From JAEUNJ01 sp052035955 (lineage in GTDB: Bacteria > Pseudomonadota > Gammaproteobacteria > Burkholderiales > Rhodocyclaceae), in assembly GCA_052035955.1 (NCBI GenBank), contig JBPOHD010000020.1, positions 1-48,482 of the forward strand: a stretch of 48,482 bases of DNA, given 5' to 3'. Below, piece after piece: positions 38,925-46,991 of the stretch. The notes beneath the pieces were generated by a model. That model was not told the DNA's origin and ran no database searches. It saw only the letters and a list, made by a program, of their open reading frames with translations. The translations under genes were made by a program, and so were the position numbers. How positions within the stretch are numbered: position 1 is the first letter of the stretch; every line of letters starts with the position of its first letter.

Positions 38925-39395
38925 TCAGAATACCGGCTTGCTCACCATCACCCAGATATTGGCCGCCGGCAGGAGCGTGTCGGCGATGCCGACGAACAAC
39001 CACCACCGATTGGCCTGCCAGTAGGCCTCGGGGATCGGACTGCCGTCGGCGAATGCCCTCGCCATGCGGCCCATGCGCACCTGCAGGGGCACCAGCACGG
39101 CCAGCCAGACGAGGCCGGAAGCCAGGAATATCCAGTGCGCGAGCCAGACCCAGGACGTGGCCAGGGAGACGCCGCCGTAGATTACGTTGCCATAGCCGCC
39201 GATCGCCGTCAGGACCGCGCCGCCGAGCGTGAAGACCCAGTCGGTGACGATCACCTGCCGCTGGGCGAAGGCGACGATGCGGGGATCGCGCGTGCGATCG
39301 GCCTGTACCTTCCAGACACCCGTGACGATGATGTTGCCGATGAACAGCACCACGCCCAGCAGGTGGAGGCTCTTGAAGACGACGTAGGTTTCCAT
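38925..39395 (-). CDS. DUF2269-like integral membrane protein
   Basis: 156 residues with about four transmembrane helices: FKSLHLLGVVLFIGNIIVTG, VIVTDWVFTLGGAVLTAIGG, WLAHWIFLASGLVWLAVLV and WWLFVGIADTLLPAANIWV. It fits the DUF2269 family. A conserved histidine in the first helix (SLHLLG) resembles haem or metal-coordinating histidines of related membrane proteins, but no function is established. It lies 36 bases after a small 2TM protein on the same strand. Confidence 0.8.
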   Translation of the reverse strand: METYVVFKSLHLLGVVLFIGNIIVTGVWKVQADRTRDPRIVAFAQRQVIVTDWVFTLGGAVLTAIGGYGNVIYGGVSLATSWVWLAHWIFLASGLVWLAVLVPLQVRMGRMARAFADGSPIPEAYWQANRWWLFVGIADTLLPAANIWVMVSKPVF

Positions 39396-39431
39396 GGCAG
39401 CGTGTCCGTCCTGTCGGTCGGCAGGCGCGGA

Positions 39432-39737
39432 TCAATGCCGGGCCATCCGTTCGCGCACCTTGCGCTCCTCCCACTCCGGGCCCAGCCAGCGCCCCCGGGC
39501 CATGATGCCCACGGCATGAACGGAAAGCCAGGCCGTCCACCCCGCCAGTACCCACAGGAACCAGAGCCGGTCCGGCCGGGTCGCCAGGTTCAGGATGGCG
39601 AGGCCGCCATTGACCAGTAGGAAGACCAGCAGGTGCTGGTAGAAGCGGCGCAGGACGCCGACTTCCCGGCGGGCGGCATGTTCTTCGGGGCTCATGCCCT
39701 CGGCGGCGGGGGCGGCGTATCGGCGGCAGGATTTCAT
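39432..39737 (-). CDS. small 2TM-domain protein
   Basis: 101 residues. A helix RREVGVLRRFYQHLLVFLLV runs into a first membrane segment (LVNGGLAILNLA) and a second (LWFLWVLAGWTAWLSVHAVG), followed by a charged tail (RGRWLGPEWEERKVRERMA). This is the '2TM domain' pattern also found fused to LytTR regulators and kinases. AAAGGAGAACGCC is a strong ribosome binding site. It may be functionally tied to the nearby LytS/LytTR pair, but that is inference from position. Confidence 0.8.
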   Translation of the reverse strand: MKSCRRYAAPAAEGMSPEEHAARREVGVLRRFYQHLLVFLLVNGGLAILNLATRPDRLWFLWVLAGWTAWLSVHAVGIMARGRWLGPEWEERKVRERMARH

Positions 39738-39856
39738 GGCGTTCTCCTTTTTCGTTCGGCCGTCCTCGACGGCACGACGCCACTTTGCCCGGCGCCCTCG
39801 GGTACGGCCAGCGGCGGGCGACGAAGTGCTGGTTCGGTGGCGCGAAACGCCGGAAA

Positions 39857-40399
39857 TCAGGGGGGAAGCCTCCCCGGCAGGTTCCGGGCGGCGCAAAGCC
39901 TCTGCACCATGGCAGGAGCCGGAATGGCCACTTCGCCCTGTTCGAAGGCCACGATCGACAGCCGGCGGCGGACGAGGTCCAGCAGTTCGCCCGGCCTCAG
40001 CAGAAAGTCGGGGCGGGAGGGACGCCCGAATCGTTCGTTGCCGGCCATGAAGGTTTCGTAGATCAGGATGGCTCCCTCCTCGAGGGCGTTGAGGAGCTGG
40101 GGCATGAGCGGTCGCCACAGGTAGTTGGTGACCACGATGCCGTCGAATCCCCGGCCGAAGTAGGGCCAGGGCCCGCCTTCCAGGTCTGCCTGCCGGGTTT
40201 CGATGCCGGGAATCCCGGCCAGGCCGGCCAGGGCTTCGGCGTCCCGGTCCACGGCCTCGACCCGGAAACCCATGCCGGCCAGCATCCGGGCATGGCGACC
40301 GGCCCCGCAGGCCAGGTCGAGGACCGCGCCGCCGGCGGGGATCAGGGAGGAGAATCGGCGAACCCAGGCGGAGGGTTCGAGGCTGGCATGAGATTCCAT
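39857..40399 (-). CDS. class I SAM-dependent methyltransferase
   Basis: 180 residues. Motif I is VLDLACGAGRHARMLAGMG, motif II VEAVDRDAEAL and motif III FDGIVVTNYLWRPLMPQLL with a later IYETFMAGNERFGRPSRPDF. This resembles TehB-like/UbiE-like small methyltransferases. The substrate is unknown. It diverges from the acyl-CoA-synthetase/GNAT gene across a 130-bp shared promoter region. Confidence 0.85.
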   Translation of the reverse strand: MESHASLEPSAWVRRFSSLIPAGGAVLDLACGAGRHARMLAGMGFRVEAVDRDAEALAGLAGIPGIETRQADLEGGPWPYFGRGFDGIVVTNYLWRPLMPQLLNALEEGAILIYETFMAGNERFGRPSRPDFLLRPGELLDLVRRRLSIVAFEQGEVAIPAPAMVQRLCAARNLPGRLPP

Positions 40400-40469
40400 G
40401 ACTTTAGTCTCTCAGGTGGAAAAAATAGGGGGAAAGGTCTACCGTGCCGCAAGGGTACCAGTGGTAAAA

Positions 40470-40497
40470 TTTGCTGCGACGCACAAATCTCGATAAT
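40470..40497 (+). promoter_or_regulatory. promoter candidate for the acyl-CoA synthetase/GNAT gene
   Basis: TTTGCT (40470-40475) and GATAAT (40492-40497) with a 16-base spacer, 33 bases before the ATG at 40530. Confidence 0.4.
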
Positions 40498-40529
40498 CGC
40501 TCCTGTCCCACGCCCGGAAGGACGCCAGA

Positions 40530-43223
40530 ATGCATTACGAACAGCACTACCTGACCCCCCTCTTCGAGCCCAAATCGGTCGCCATCGTCGGCGCCTCCGA
40601 GACACCGAACTCCATCGGCGCCACCCTGGTCGGCAACATGCTGGACAGCGGCTACAAGGGCAAGTTGTTCTACGTGAATCCCCGGCACGAGACCGTCTTC
40701 GGACAAAAGAGCTACGACTCCGTAGAGAGCATCCCGCAGCGCCTCGACCTCGCCGTCATCTGCACCAAGTCCACCACCGTCCCGGCCATCGTGGACGCCT
40801 GCGGCCGGGCCGGAACGCGGGCCGCCATCGTCATATCCGGCGGCTTCTCCGAAACCGGACCGCGGGGCGCCTCCCTGGAGCGATCCGCCCTGGAAGCCGC
40901 CCGCCGCCACCGCATGCGGCTGCTCGGCCCCAACTGCCTCGGCGTGTTGCGCCCGACGGCCGGCATCAACCTGACCTTCGCCCACGGCAGCGCCATTCCC
41001 GGCACCGTCGGCCTGATCTCCCAGTCCGGCGCCCTGTGCACCGCCATCCTCGACTGGGCACGACCGAACAACGTCGGCTTCTCCAGCGTGGTCTCCCTCG
41101 GCGCCGAGGGCGACGTGGACTTCGGCGAGGCGCTCGATTACATGGTCTCGGACCCGCGCACCGAGAACATCTTCCTCTACATCGAGGGCATCAAGAATTC
41201 AAGGCGCTTCATGAGCGCCCTGCGTGCCGCCGCCCGCTGCAAGCCCGTGCTTCTGATCAAGGTGGGCAAGCACCCGGCCGGCGAACAGGCGGCACTGTCC
41301 CACACCGGCGCCCTGGTGGGTGCGGACGACGTCTTCGACGCCGCCCTGCGCCGGGCCGGCGTGGTCCGCCTGGGCAACGTCGGCCAGATGTATGCCGCGG
41401 CCTCCGCCCTGTTCTCCCATTTCCGTCCCCGCGGCAACCGCCTGGCCATCGTCACCAACGGCGGCGGCCCCGGCGTCATGGCCGCGGACCATGCTTCCGA
41501 CATCGGCATCCCCCTCGCCAAGCTGGACCCGGCGACGGTGAACAAGCTGAACGATTCGCTGCCGACCACCTGGTCGAAGACCAATCCGCTGGACATCGTC
41601 GGCGACGCCGATCCGGCCCGCTACGCCACGGCGCTGGCCGCCTGCCTCGAGGACGACAATGTGGACGGCGTGCTGGCCATCCTCACGCCCCAGGCCATGA
41701 CCGACCCGACCCAGGCGGCGCGCACGGTGATCGAGATGGCCCACAAGAGCGACAAGCCGCTCGTCACCTGCTGGATGGGGCAGGACCAGGTCAACGAGGC
41801 GCGACTGCTCTTCAAGGGTGCCGGCATCCCCAGCTTCCGCACGCCCGAGCCGGCGGTGGAACTGTTCTCGCACATCTCCGCCTACTACCGCAACCAGCAA
41901 CTGCTGATGCAGACGCCGGCCTCCATCGCCGACCACGCGCTGCCGCGCCTGGAATCGGCCAAGCTGGTGATCGAGACGGCCCTGCTGGAAGGCCGCAAGG
42001 TGCTCAACGAGATGGAATCGAAGGCCCTGCTGGCGGCCTTCCACATCCCCATCGCCCAGACGGTGGTGGCCCGCTCGCCCTCCGAGGCCATGGTGCTGGC
42101 CGAGGAGATCGGCCTGCCGGTGGTGATGAAGATCGATTCGCCCCAGATCACCCACAAGAGCGATTCGGGCGGCGTGCGCCTCAACCTGAATTCGCTGGCC
42201 GCCGTGCGCGACGCCTATAACGAGATCCTCGAGGAGGTGCGCAAGCACCGGCCCGACGCGATCCTTCACGGCATCGCCATCGAGCCCATGATCCAGAAGC
42301 CCAACGGCCGCGAGTTGCTGGTGGGCATGATCCGCGACCAGATCTTCGGCCCGACGGTGATCTTCGGCCCGGGCGGCACCAACACCGAAAGCACGGGCAA
42401 GGACCGGGCCGTGGCCCTGCCGCCGCTGAACCGCTTCCTGGTCGCCGACATGCTGCAATCGACGCGGGCCGTGGCCCGTCTCGGGGAATTCCGCAACATG
42501 CCGCCGGTCAGCATGGAGGCCCTGGAAGCCGTCCTGCTGCGGGTTTCGGAAATGGTCTGCGAGTTGCCGTGGATCCGCGAGATGGACATCAATCCGCTGA
42601 TCGTGGACGAGAACGGCGCCGTCGCCGTCGATGCGCGCATCGCCATCGAGAACCTGCCCCTCACGGCGGGTCGCTACGACCACATGGCGATCCACCCCTA
42701 CCCGTCCCACCTGGCCACCCAGTACCAGACCAAGGACGGGCAGACCGTCACCATCCGTCCGATCAAGCCCGAGGATGCGCAACTGGAGCAGAGCTTCGTC
42801 AAGGAGCTTTCGCCGGAGACCAAGTACTTCCGCTTCATGAACACCCTGCGGGAACTGACCCAGTCGCAACTGATACGCCTGACCCAGATCGACTACGACC
42901 GGGAAATGGCCTTCGTGGCGACCATTCCCGGCGCGGAAGGAGAGCTCCTCGAAGTGGGGGTGGCCCGCTATGCGACCAATCCGGACGGCGAGTCCTGCGA
43001 GTTCGCCATCGTGGTCGCCGATACCTGGCAGGGCAAGGGCCTGGCCCGCCGGCTCATGGGCATCCTGATCGAAGCCGCCCGCAGCCGCGGCCTGAAGTAC
43101 ATGAACGGGGATTTCCTGACCGAGAACACCCGGATGCTCAAGTTCGTCGCCAGCCTGGGCTTCGTCCTCTCCGCCCACCCGGAGGACCCGGGCCTGAAAC
43201 GCGGCGTGCTGGTCCTGAACTGA
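40530..43223 (+). CDS. bifunctional ADP-forming acyl-CoA synthetase / GNAT N-acetyltransferase
   Basis: 897 residues. The CoA-binding domain has FEPKSVAIVGASETPNSIG. The succinyl-CoA-synthetase-like domain has SQSGALCTAILDWA and LSHTGALVGADDVFDAALRR, with the phosphohistidine. The ATP-grasp domain has VVMKIDSPQITHKSDSGGVR and IFGPGGT. The C-terminal GNAT domain (last ~170 residues) has QIDYDREMAFVATI and the acetyl-CoA loop TWQGKGLARRLMGI. The synthetase residues are retained, so it can plausibly make acyl-CoA (ADP-forming) as well as acetylate lysines of other acyl-CoA synthetases. A T-tailed terminator follows. The paralogue at 14612 has lost these residues. Confidence 0.93.
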   Translation: MHYEQHYLTPLFEPKSVAIVGASETPNSIGATLVGNMLDSGYKGKLFYVNPRHETVFGQKSYDSVESIPQRLDLAVICTKSTTVPAIVDACGRAGTRAAIVISGGFSETGPRGASLERSALEAARRHRMRLLGPNCLGVLRPTAGINLTFAHGSAIPGTVGLISQSGALCTAILDWARPNNVGFSSVVSLGAEGDVDFGEALDYMVSDPRTENIFLYIEGIKNSRRFMSALRAAARCKPVLLIKVGKHPAGEQAALSHTGALVGADDVFDAALRRAGVVRLGNVGQMYAAASALFSHFRPRGNRLAIVTNGGGPGVMAADHASDIGIPLAKLDPATVNKLNDSLPTTWSKTNPLDIVGDADPARYATALAACLEDDNVDGVLAILTPQAMTDPTQAARTVIEMAHKSDKPLVTCWMGQDQVNEARLLFKGAGIPSFRTPEPAVELFSHISAYYRNQQLLMQTPASIADHALPRLESAKLVIETALLEGRKVLNEMESKALLAAFHIPIAQTVVARSPSEAMVLAEEIGLPVVMKIDSPQITHKSDSGGVRLNLNSLAAVRDAYNEILEEVRKHRPDAILHGIAIEPMIQKPNGRELLVGMIRDQIFGPTVIFGPGGTNTESTGKDRAVALPPLNRFLVADMLQSTRAVARLGEFRNMPPVSMEALEAVLLRVSEMVCELPWIREMDINPLIVDENGAVAVDARIAIENLPLTAGRYDHMAIHPYPSHLATQYQTKDGQTVTIRPIKPEDAQLEQSFVKELSPETKYFRFMNTLRELTQSQLIRLTQIDYDREMAFVATIPGAEGELLEVGVARYATNPDGESCEFAIVVADTWQGKGLARRLMGILIEAARSRGLKYMNGDFLTENTRMLKFVASLGFVLSAHPEDPGLKRGVLVLN

Positions 43224-43229
43224 GGCGCG

Positions 43230-43254
43230 AAGGCCCCGGATTCAGGGGCCTTTT
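43230..43254 (+). terminator. Rho-independent terminator
   Basis: AAGGCCCC (43230-43237) and GGGGCCTT (43245-43252) form a perfect 8-bp stem with a 7-base loop, ending in TTTT, just after the stop of the acyl-CoA synthetase/GNAT gene. Confidence 0.85.
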
Positions 43255-43278
43255 CGATCCTGCGACGGGGAAACCCGA

Positions 43279-43313
43279 TTCACCGCAGAGGACACGGAGG
43301 TCGCGGAGGAAAT
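43279..43313 (+). repeat. left arm of a MITE-like inverted repeat
   Basis: TTCACCGCAGAGGACACGGA followed by GGTCGCGGAGGAAAT is the same family as the arms of the korA-korB repeat. Its inverted partner lies at 44006-44040, 730 bases away, instead of the 36-base loop seen at 27136. Confidence 0.75.
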
Positions 43314-43428
43314 CGGAGTCTTGTGCCGAACGGATGCCGCGGCGGAGGCGGTGCCCAGGACGTGGCGGCATCGCCTGCCCGGGTACATCGCGGACTACGG
43401 GGCGCTGAACCAGTTCATGTGGGAATGT

Positions 43429-43455
43429 CGTTCGTAGCCGAATCGGCTACGAACG
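43429..43455. repeat. perfect 12-bp hairpin upstream of the mqsR stub
   Basis: CGTTCGTAGCCG / CGGCTACGAACG with a 3-base AAT loop. Before it, a frame ending YIADYGALNQFMWECRS stops at about 43438 and may be another gene remnant. Confidence 0.6.
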
Positions 43456-43478
43456 CAGCCAAAGCGGCAACGGCGGTA

Positions 43479-43544
43479 GGCGACGTTTATCTGAAGCTGA
43501 CGGTCATCGACGACGTGCTGATCGTTTCGTTCAAGGAACTATGA
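43479..43544 (+). pseudogene. C-terminal stub of MqsR toxin
   Basis: Only the last 21 residues remain: GDVYLKLTVIDDVLIVSFKE plus L. They match the C-terminus of E. coli MqsR as I recall it (GQVYLKITVIHDVLIVSFKEK). The remaining ~75 residues of the toxin are missing; the frame upstream is unrelated. The stop overlaps the mqsA start in an ATGA, as in intact mqsRA operons. Confidence 0.8.
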
Positions 43545-43948
43545 ACATGAAATGTCCTGTTTGCGGCGCGGCGGAACTGATTCACGACACCCGCGACATC
43601 CCCTATGCGTACAAGGGCGAAACTACGGTGCTGGCAGAAGTCACCGGCGACTTTTGTCCGGCCTGCGGGGAGTCGATTCTGGCAGCGGCCGAATCGGAGC
43701 GCGTCATGGAGGCGATGCGCGCCTTCAACAAGCAGGTGAATGCCGCCATCGTCGATCCGCAGTTCATCGTCCGCGTACGCAAGAAGCTGGCATTGGATCA
43801 GCGCGAAGCAGCCGAGATTTTCGGCGGCGGCGTCAATGCCTTCTCCCGCTACGAGAATGGCAAGACCAAGCCGCCCCTGGCGCTGGTCAAGCTGCTCAAG
43901 GTGCTCGACCGCCATCCCGACCTGCTGGACGAAATCCGCGCGGCGTAA
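43541..43948 (+). CDS. mqsA: MqsA-family antitoxin (YgiT-type zinc finger plus HTH), orphaned
   Basis: 135 residues. The N-terminal zinc domain has C-x2-C pairs MKCPVCGAAELIHDTRDIPY and GDFCPACGESIL. The C-terminal XRE helix-turn-helix is LALDQREAAEIFGGGVNAFS followed by RYENGKTKPPLALVKLLKVL. MqsA neutralises MqsR and represses transcription. Here the toxin is reduced to a stub, so only the regulatory or DNA-binding role could persist. It lies between two arms of a MITE-like repeat. Confidence 0.9.
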   Translation: MNMKCPVCGAAELIHDTRDIPYAYKGETTVLAEVTGDFCPACGESILAAAESERVMEAMRAFNKQVNAAIVDPQFIVRVRKKLALDQREAAEIFGGGVNAFSRYENGKTKPPLALVKLLKVLDRHPDLLDEIRAA

Positions 43949-44005
43949 GCCGACCGCCGCGCTGCAATAGCCCCACGCTCGACCCTGAAGCCAATCGCCG
44001 CATCG

Positions 44006-44040
44006 TTTCCTCTGCGACCTCTGCGACCTCTGCGTCGAAG
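44006..44040 (-). repeat. right arm of the MITE-like inverted repeat
   Basis: TTTCCTCTGCGACCTCTGCG followed by ACCTCTGCGTCGAAG is the inverse of the arm at 43279 (differences at a few positions). It follows the mqsA stop by about 60 bases. Confidence 0.7.
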
Positions 44041-44074
44041 ATTCTGAATCCGGCGTCTGCCCGACCCCGCAGCG

Positions 44075-44323
44075 TCAAAGGCTCTTGTGCGTCCCGTCGC
44101 ACTTGACGCCGTTCTTGCCGTGCTTGCAGGCGCAGAACCAGACCTTCTCGCTGGCCGTCGCCTTGTATTCCACCGGCGTGAAGGCCGTGCCCTTGTGGCT
44201 GCCGTCGCAGAAGGGCTGCTTCGCGCTGCGGCCGCAGGAACACCACCAGTAGCTCTTGCCCGCCTCCACATCGACGGCGCAGGGCGCCTTCTGGGCGATC
44301 ACGGGGGTCTTGTCGTCTGCCAT
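44075..44323 (-). CDS. CDGSH iron-sulfur protein (two motifs)
   Basis: 82 residues. The first motif CSCGRSAKQPFCDGSHKG is a full C-x-C-x2-S-x3-P-x-C-D-G-S-H cluster site. The second, CACKHGKNGVKCDGTHKS, keeps the three cysteines and histidine but lacks the Ser and Pro. Each can hold a [2Fe-2S] cluster with three Cys and one His. Such small CDGSH proteins act in redox or iron handling. GAGAGGTGAA is the ribosome binding site; ATG 44323 was chosen accordingly. Confidence 0.9.
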   Translation of the reverse strand: MADDKTPVIAQKAPCAVDVEAGKSYWWCSCGRSAKQPFCDGSHKGTAFTPVEYKATASEKVWFCACKHGKNGVKCDGTHKSL

Positions 44324-44546
44324 TTCACCTCTCCTCGTTCGTTGTCCGTTATTCACTCATCGGCCACGGGTCCGCCCACGGCCGGCGGTAGCCTAGCACC
44401 TTCATCGGAACGGCGGGCCGCGCACCGGCGACGATCGCGCGGATGACTTTCGCGATGGTCTCCTTCGTGGAAAAGAGAGTTCCATTCTCCGACCCCGATC
44501 CGGGGCGGTAAGATCGCCCCTCGTTCGCCGCCTCCCACCGCTTGCC

Positions 44547-45077
44547 ATGGACTACTCCAGGATCCTCGCCGCCCTGCGTCAGGCATCGGCCTTCGACCTC
44601 TTCCGGCTGCGCGCCGCCATCGACCGCACCCTCGACCAGCCCGACTGGCTGCTGGCCGTGCAGTCCCGCTTGCGGGTCGGCCAGACGGTCAGCTATTTCG
44701 ATCCGACGACCAATCGGGCCCATGTCGGCCAGCTTCTCGAACTTCGCCGCAAGCAGGCCGTCGTCCTCGACCAGGAAACCCGCCGGCGCTGGCTGATCTC
44801 CTGTGCCGCCATCAACCTGGACAACGCCGACATCGAGGTACGGGAGCAGCCGAGGCAGGGGCTCGGGCGCAACGAGGTGGCCGTCGGCGATATCGTCGGC
44901 TTCGTCGATCGCGAACAGAAGGAACGCTCCGGCCAGGTGCTTCGCCTCAATGACAGGACGGTCACGCTGATGTGCAATGGCCAGCGATGGCGCGTGTCCT
45001 ATGCCTTCCTGCATCGCATCGTGGATGGCGGCCCGTCGGCCGACCCGGCGGGTGTGCTTCCCTCGGAAAACAGGTGA
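44547..45077 (+). CDS. conserved hypothetical protein, SH3/KOW-like beta repeats
   Basis: 176 residues. The N-terminal helix MDYSRILAALRQASAFDLFR is followed by two similar beta-barrel-like segments: VGQTVSYFDPTTNRAHVGQL (then LELRRKQAVVLDQETRRRW) and VGDIVGFVDREQKERSGQVL (then RLNDRTVTLMCNGQRWRVSY). The internal similarity suggests a duplicated Tudor/KOW-like domain. The stop overlaps the start of the next gene (TGATG), implying coupled expression and perhaps a shared task. Function unknown. Confidence 0.75.
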   Translation: MDYSRILAALRQASAFDLFRLRAAIDRTLDQPDWLLAVQSRLRVGQTVSYFDPTTNRAHVGQLLELRRKQAVVLDQETRRRWLISCAAINLDNADIEVREQPRQGLGRNEVAVGDIVGFVDREQKERSGQVLRLNDRTVTLMCNGQRWRVSYAFLHRIVDGGPSADPAGVLPSENR

Positions 45078-46282
45078 TGGCCGGTTCGAAGGCAAAGCCG
45101 GTCTGGACCTTCGCAAGCCGGTTCCGGCGCGGTGCCTTCGGATGGCGGGACGAACCGGCGCTGACGCGGATCAGGGAGGCCGTCTCGGAAATCAAGGCGG
45201 CGGCGCGCAAGGACCCGGTCCTGGCGGCGGAGGGCGCGGTGCTCTTCCTGCGCAGGGTGTCGCCCGCCCTGCGCAAGGTGGATGGCTCCTCCGGTGCCAT
45301 AGGAACCGCCGTCCGCCGGGCGATCGAGGCCCTGGTGCCCGTGATCGCCTCGGCTCCGGTCGACGCCAGCGTCCGTCGCACATGGCTGGAGACACTCTTC
45401 GAGGCCCACGCCGACGACGACCCGCCCTACATCGAGAGCCTCGGGGACTTCTGGGGTGAGCTTTGCGCCGGACCCGGCCTGGCCGCGGAATGGGCGGATC
45501 GACTGGCGGCGACGGTCGAGGGCGCCTGGAACGCCGAGCCCGGGCAGCATGCGTACTTCCACGGCACCGGCATCTGCCTGGCGGCGATGCACGCCGCCGG
45601 CCGCCACGCGCCTCTTCTCGCCCTCCTGAACAAGGAGCGCCATCCCTTCTGGCTGCACCGCCGATGGGGTGTCAAGTCCTTGCTTGCCCTGGGCCGCAAA
45701 GCCGAGGCCCTGCGCCATGCCGAGGACTGCCGGCGCCTGAACGCGCCGGATGCCTCCATCGCCCAGGCCTGCGAGGACATCCTGCTCTCCTCGGGATTGG
45801 TCGACGAGGCGTATCGTCGATACGCGATGCAGGCCCATCGCGGGAGCACCTACCTGGCGACCTTCAGGGCGGTCTGCCGGAAGTATCCGGGCAAGGATCG
45901 CCAGGCGATCCTCAGCGACCTGGTCGCCACGACGCCTGGCGAGGAGGGAAAGTGGTTCGCCGCCGCAAAGGATGCCGGCCTGCTGCAGATGGCCATCGCG
46001 CTTGCCCGCCGATCGCCGACCGACCATCGCACCCTGATCCGGGCGGCCAGGGACTTCGCCGCCATCGATCCGGCATTCGCCGCCGATTGCGGATTCCTCG
46101 CCCTGCACTGGATTTCGGCAGGCAGCGCCTACGATCCGACCAGCACCGACGTGCTGGCTGCGTACGATGCGATGTTGCCGGGGGCAAACGACGAAACGCT
46201 GTCGCAAGTGCGGCTGATGGTCGAACAATCCCGCGACGCGCGCTGGCTGAAGGACGTGCTGTCGATGCGCGACTGGAAATGA
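45077..46282 (+). CDS. conserved hypothetical protein, helical repeat type
   Basis: 401 residues, mostly alpha-helical with TPR/HEAT-like character: LTRIREAVSEIKAAARKDPV, IGTAVRRAIEALVPVIAS, WGVKSLLALGRKAEALRHAE and ACEDILLSSGLVDEAYRRYA. No catalytic motif is recognised. ATG 45077 sits in a TGATG overlap with the preceding gene; the longer frame is a shadow. It may be a scaffold partner of the KOW-like protein; that is inference from the overlap alone. Confidence 0.75.
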   Translation: MAGSKAKPVWTFASRFRRGAFGWRDEPALTRIREAVSEIKAAARKDPVLAAEGAVLFLRRVSPALRKVDGSSGAIGTAVRRAIEALVPVIASAPVDASVRRTWLETLFEAHADDDPPYIESLGDFWGELCAGPGLAAEWADRLAATVEGAWNAEPGQHAYFHGTGICLAAMHAAGRHAPLLALLNKERHPFWLHRRWGVKSLLALGRKAEALRHAEDCRRLNAPDASIAQACEDILLSSGLVDEAYRRYAMQAHRGSTYLATFRAVCRKYPGKDRQAILSDLVATTPGEEGKWFAAAKDAGLLQMAIALARRSPTDHRTLIRAARDFAAIDPAFAADCGFLALHWISAGSAYDPTSTDVLAAYDAMLPGANDETLSQVRLMVEQSRDARWLKDVLSMRDWK

Positions 46283-46320
46283 AGGCTGCTTCGACAGGCG
46301 GACAGCCGATCGCCGCGATA

Positions 46321-46362
46321 TTGCCGACAGGCATTCGCCTTACTATAATCCGTTATGTAAGG
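46321..46362 (+). promoter_or_regulatory. promoter with overlapping operator of the second VapBC operon
   Basis: TTGCCG (46321-46326) and TATAAT (46344-46349) are 17 bases apart. An inverted repeat CCTTAC-T-ATAA / TTAT-GTAAGG spans 46338-46362, over the -10. This is the standard arrangement for antitoxin autorepression. Confidence 0.65.
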
Positions 46363-46377
46363 AATAAGGAGGCTGCA

Positions 46378-46596
46378 ATGTCAAACGACGCAACGCTCAC
46401 CAGCAAGGGCCAGACGACGATTCCCAAGGAAATCCGGGACAGCCTTTCCATGAAGGCCGGGGATCGAATGACTTTTACCTTGATGCCGGATTCCACGGTA
46501 ATCATGCGGGTGAAGTCCAGGCGAGTGACCGAACTGGCGGGTGCGCTGCAAAGAAAGGGTCGCAAGGCTGTTCCAATTGAGCAGTTGTCGCGTTAA
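46378..46596 (+). CDS. AbrB/VapB-type antitoxin
   Basis: 72 residues. The swapped-hairpin AbrB fold is ATLTSKGQTTIPKEIRDSLS followed by MKAGDRMTFTLMPDSTVIMR. The C-terminal tail (TELAGALQRKGRKAVPIEQL) is the toxin-binding part. AAGGAGGCTGCA is a near-ideal ribosome binding site. The stop overlaps the toxin start as TAATG. It probably represses the operon through the inverted repeat at 46338. Confidence 0.9.
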   Translation: MSNDATLTSKGQTTIPKEIRDSLSMKAGDRMTFTLMPDSTVIMRVKSRRVTELAGALQRKGRKAVPIEQLSR

Positions 46597-46991
46597 TGCT
46601 GGGGGTCGATACCAACGTCCTCGTCCGCTTCCTGGTCCGGGATGACGAAGCTCAGTTCGAGAAAGCACGCAAACTGATCAAACGCGAGGTCACGGCCGGC
46701 CATTCCGTCTTCGTAAGCCATTTGGTCATCCTGGAAACAGAATGGGTACTGCGCAGTCGATACGGCCTGCCAAAGAACTCGATCATCGAGACCATCTCGC
46801 ACCTGCTCGATGCGACCGACGTTCAATTCGAGGATGAACCCGCAGTCGAAGAGGCACTGTTCCTCTGGAAAGATGCGACTGCCGATTTCGCCGATTGCCT
46901 GATCGGTGCCAGGAACAGGAGGCTTGGCTGCAGGGCAACGGCAACCTTCGATGCGAAGGCTGCGAAGTTGCCTGGATTCATATCTGCCTGA
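46596..46991 (+). CDS. VapC-type PIN-domain toxin
   Basis: 131 residues. Acidic residues are at VDTNVLVRFLVRDD, VILETEWVLRSRYG and ATADFADCLIGARNRRLG, with ATFDAKAAKLPG at the end, the layout of PIN ribonucleases. It overlaps its AbrB-type antitoxin by one base. RNA cleavage is inferred from the family. Confidence 0.9.
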   Translation: MLGVDTNVLVRFLVRDDEAQFEKARKLIKREVTAGHSVFVSHLVILETEWVLRSRYGLPKNSIIETISHLLDATDVQFEDEPAVEEALFLWKDATADFADCLIGARNRRLGCRATATFDAKAAKLPGFISA

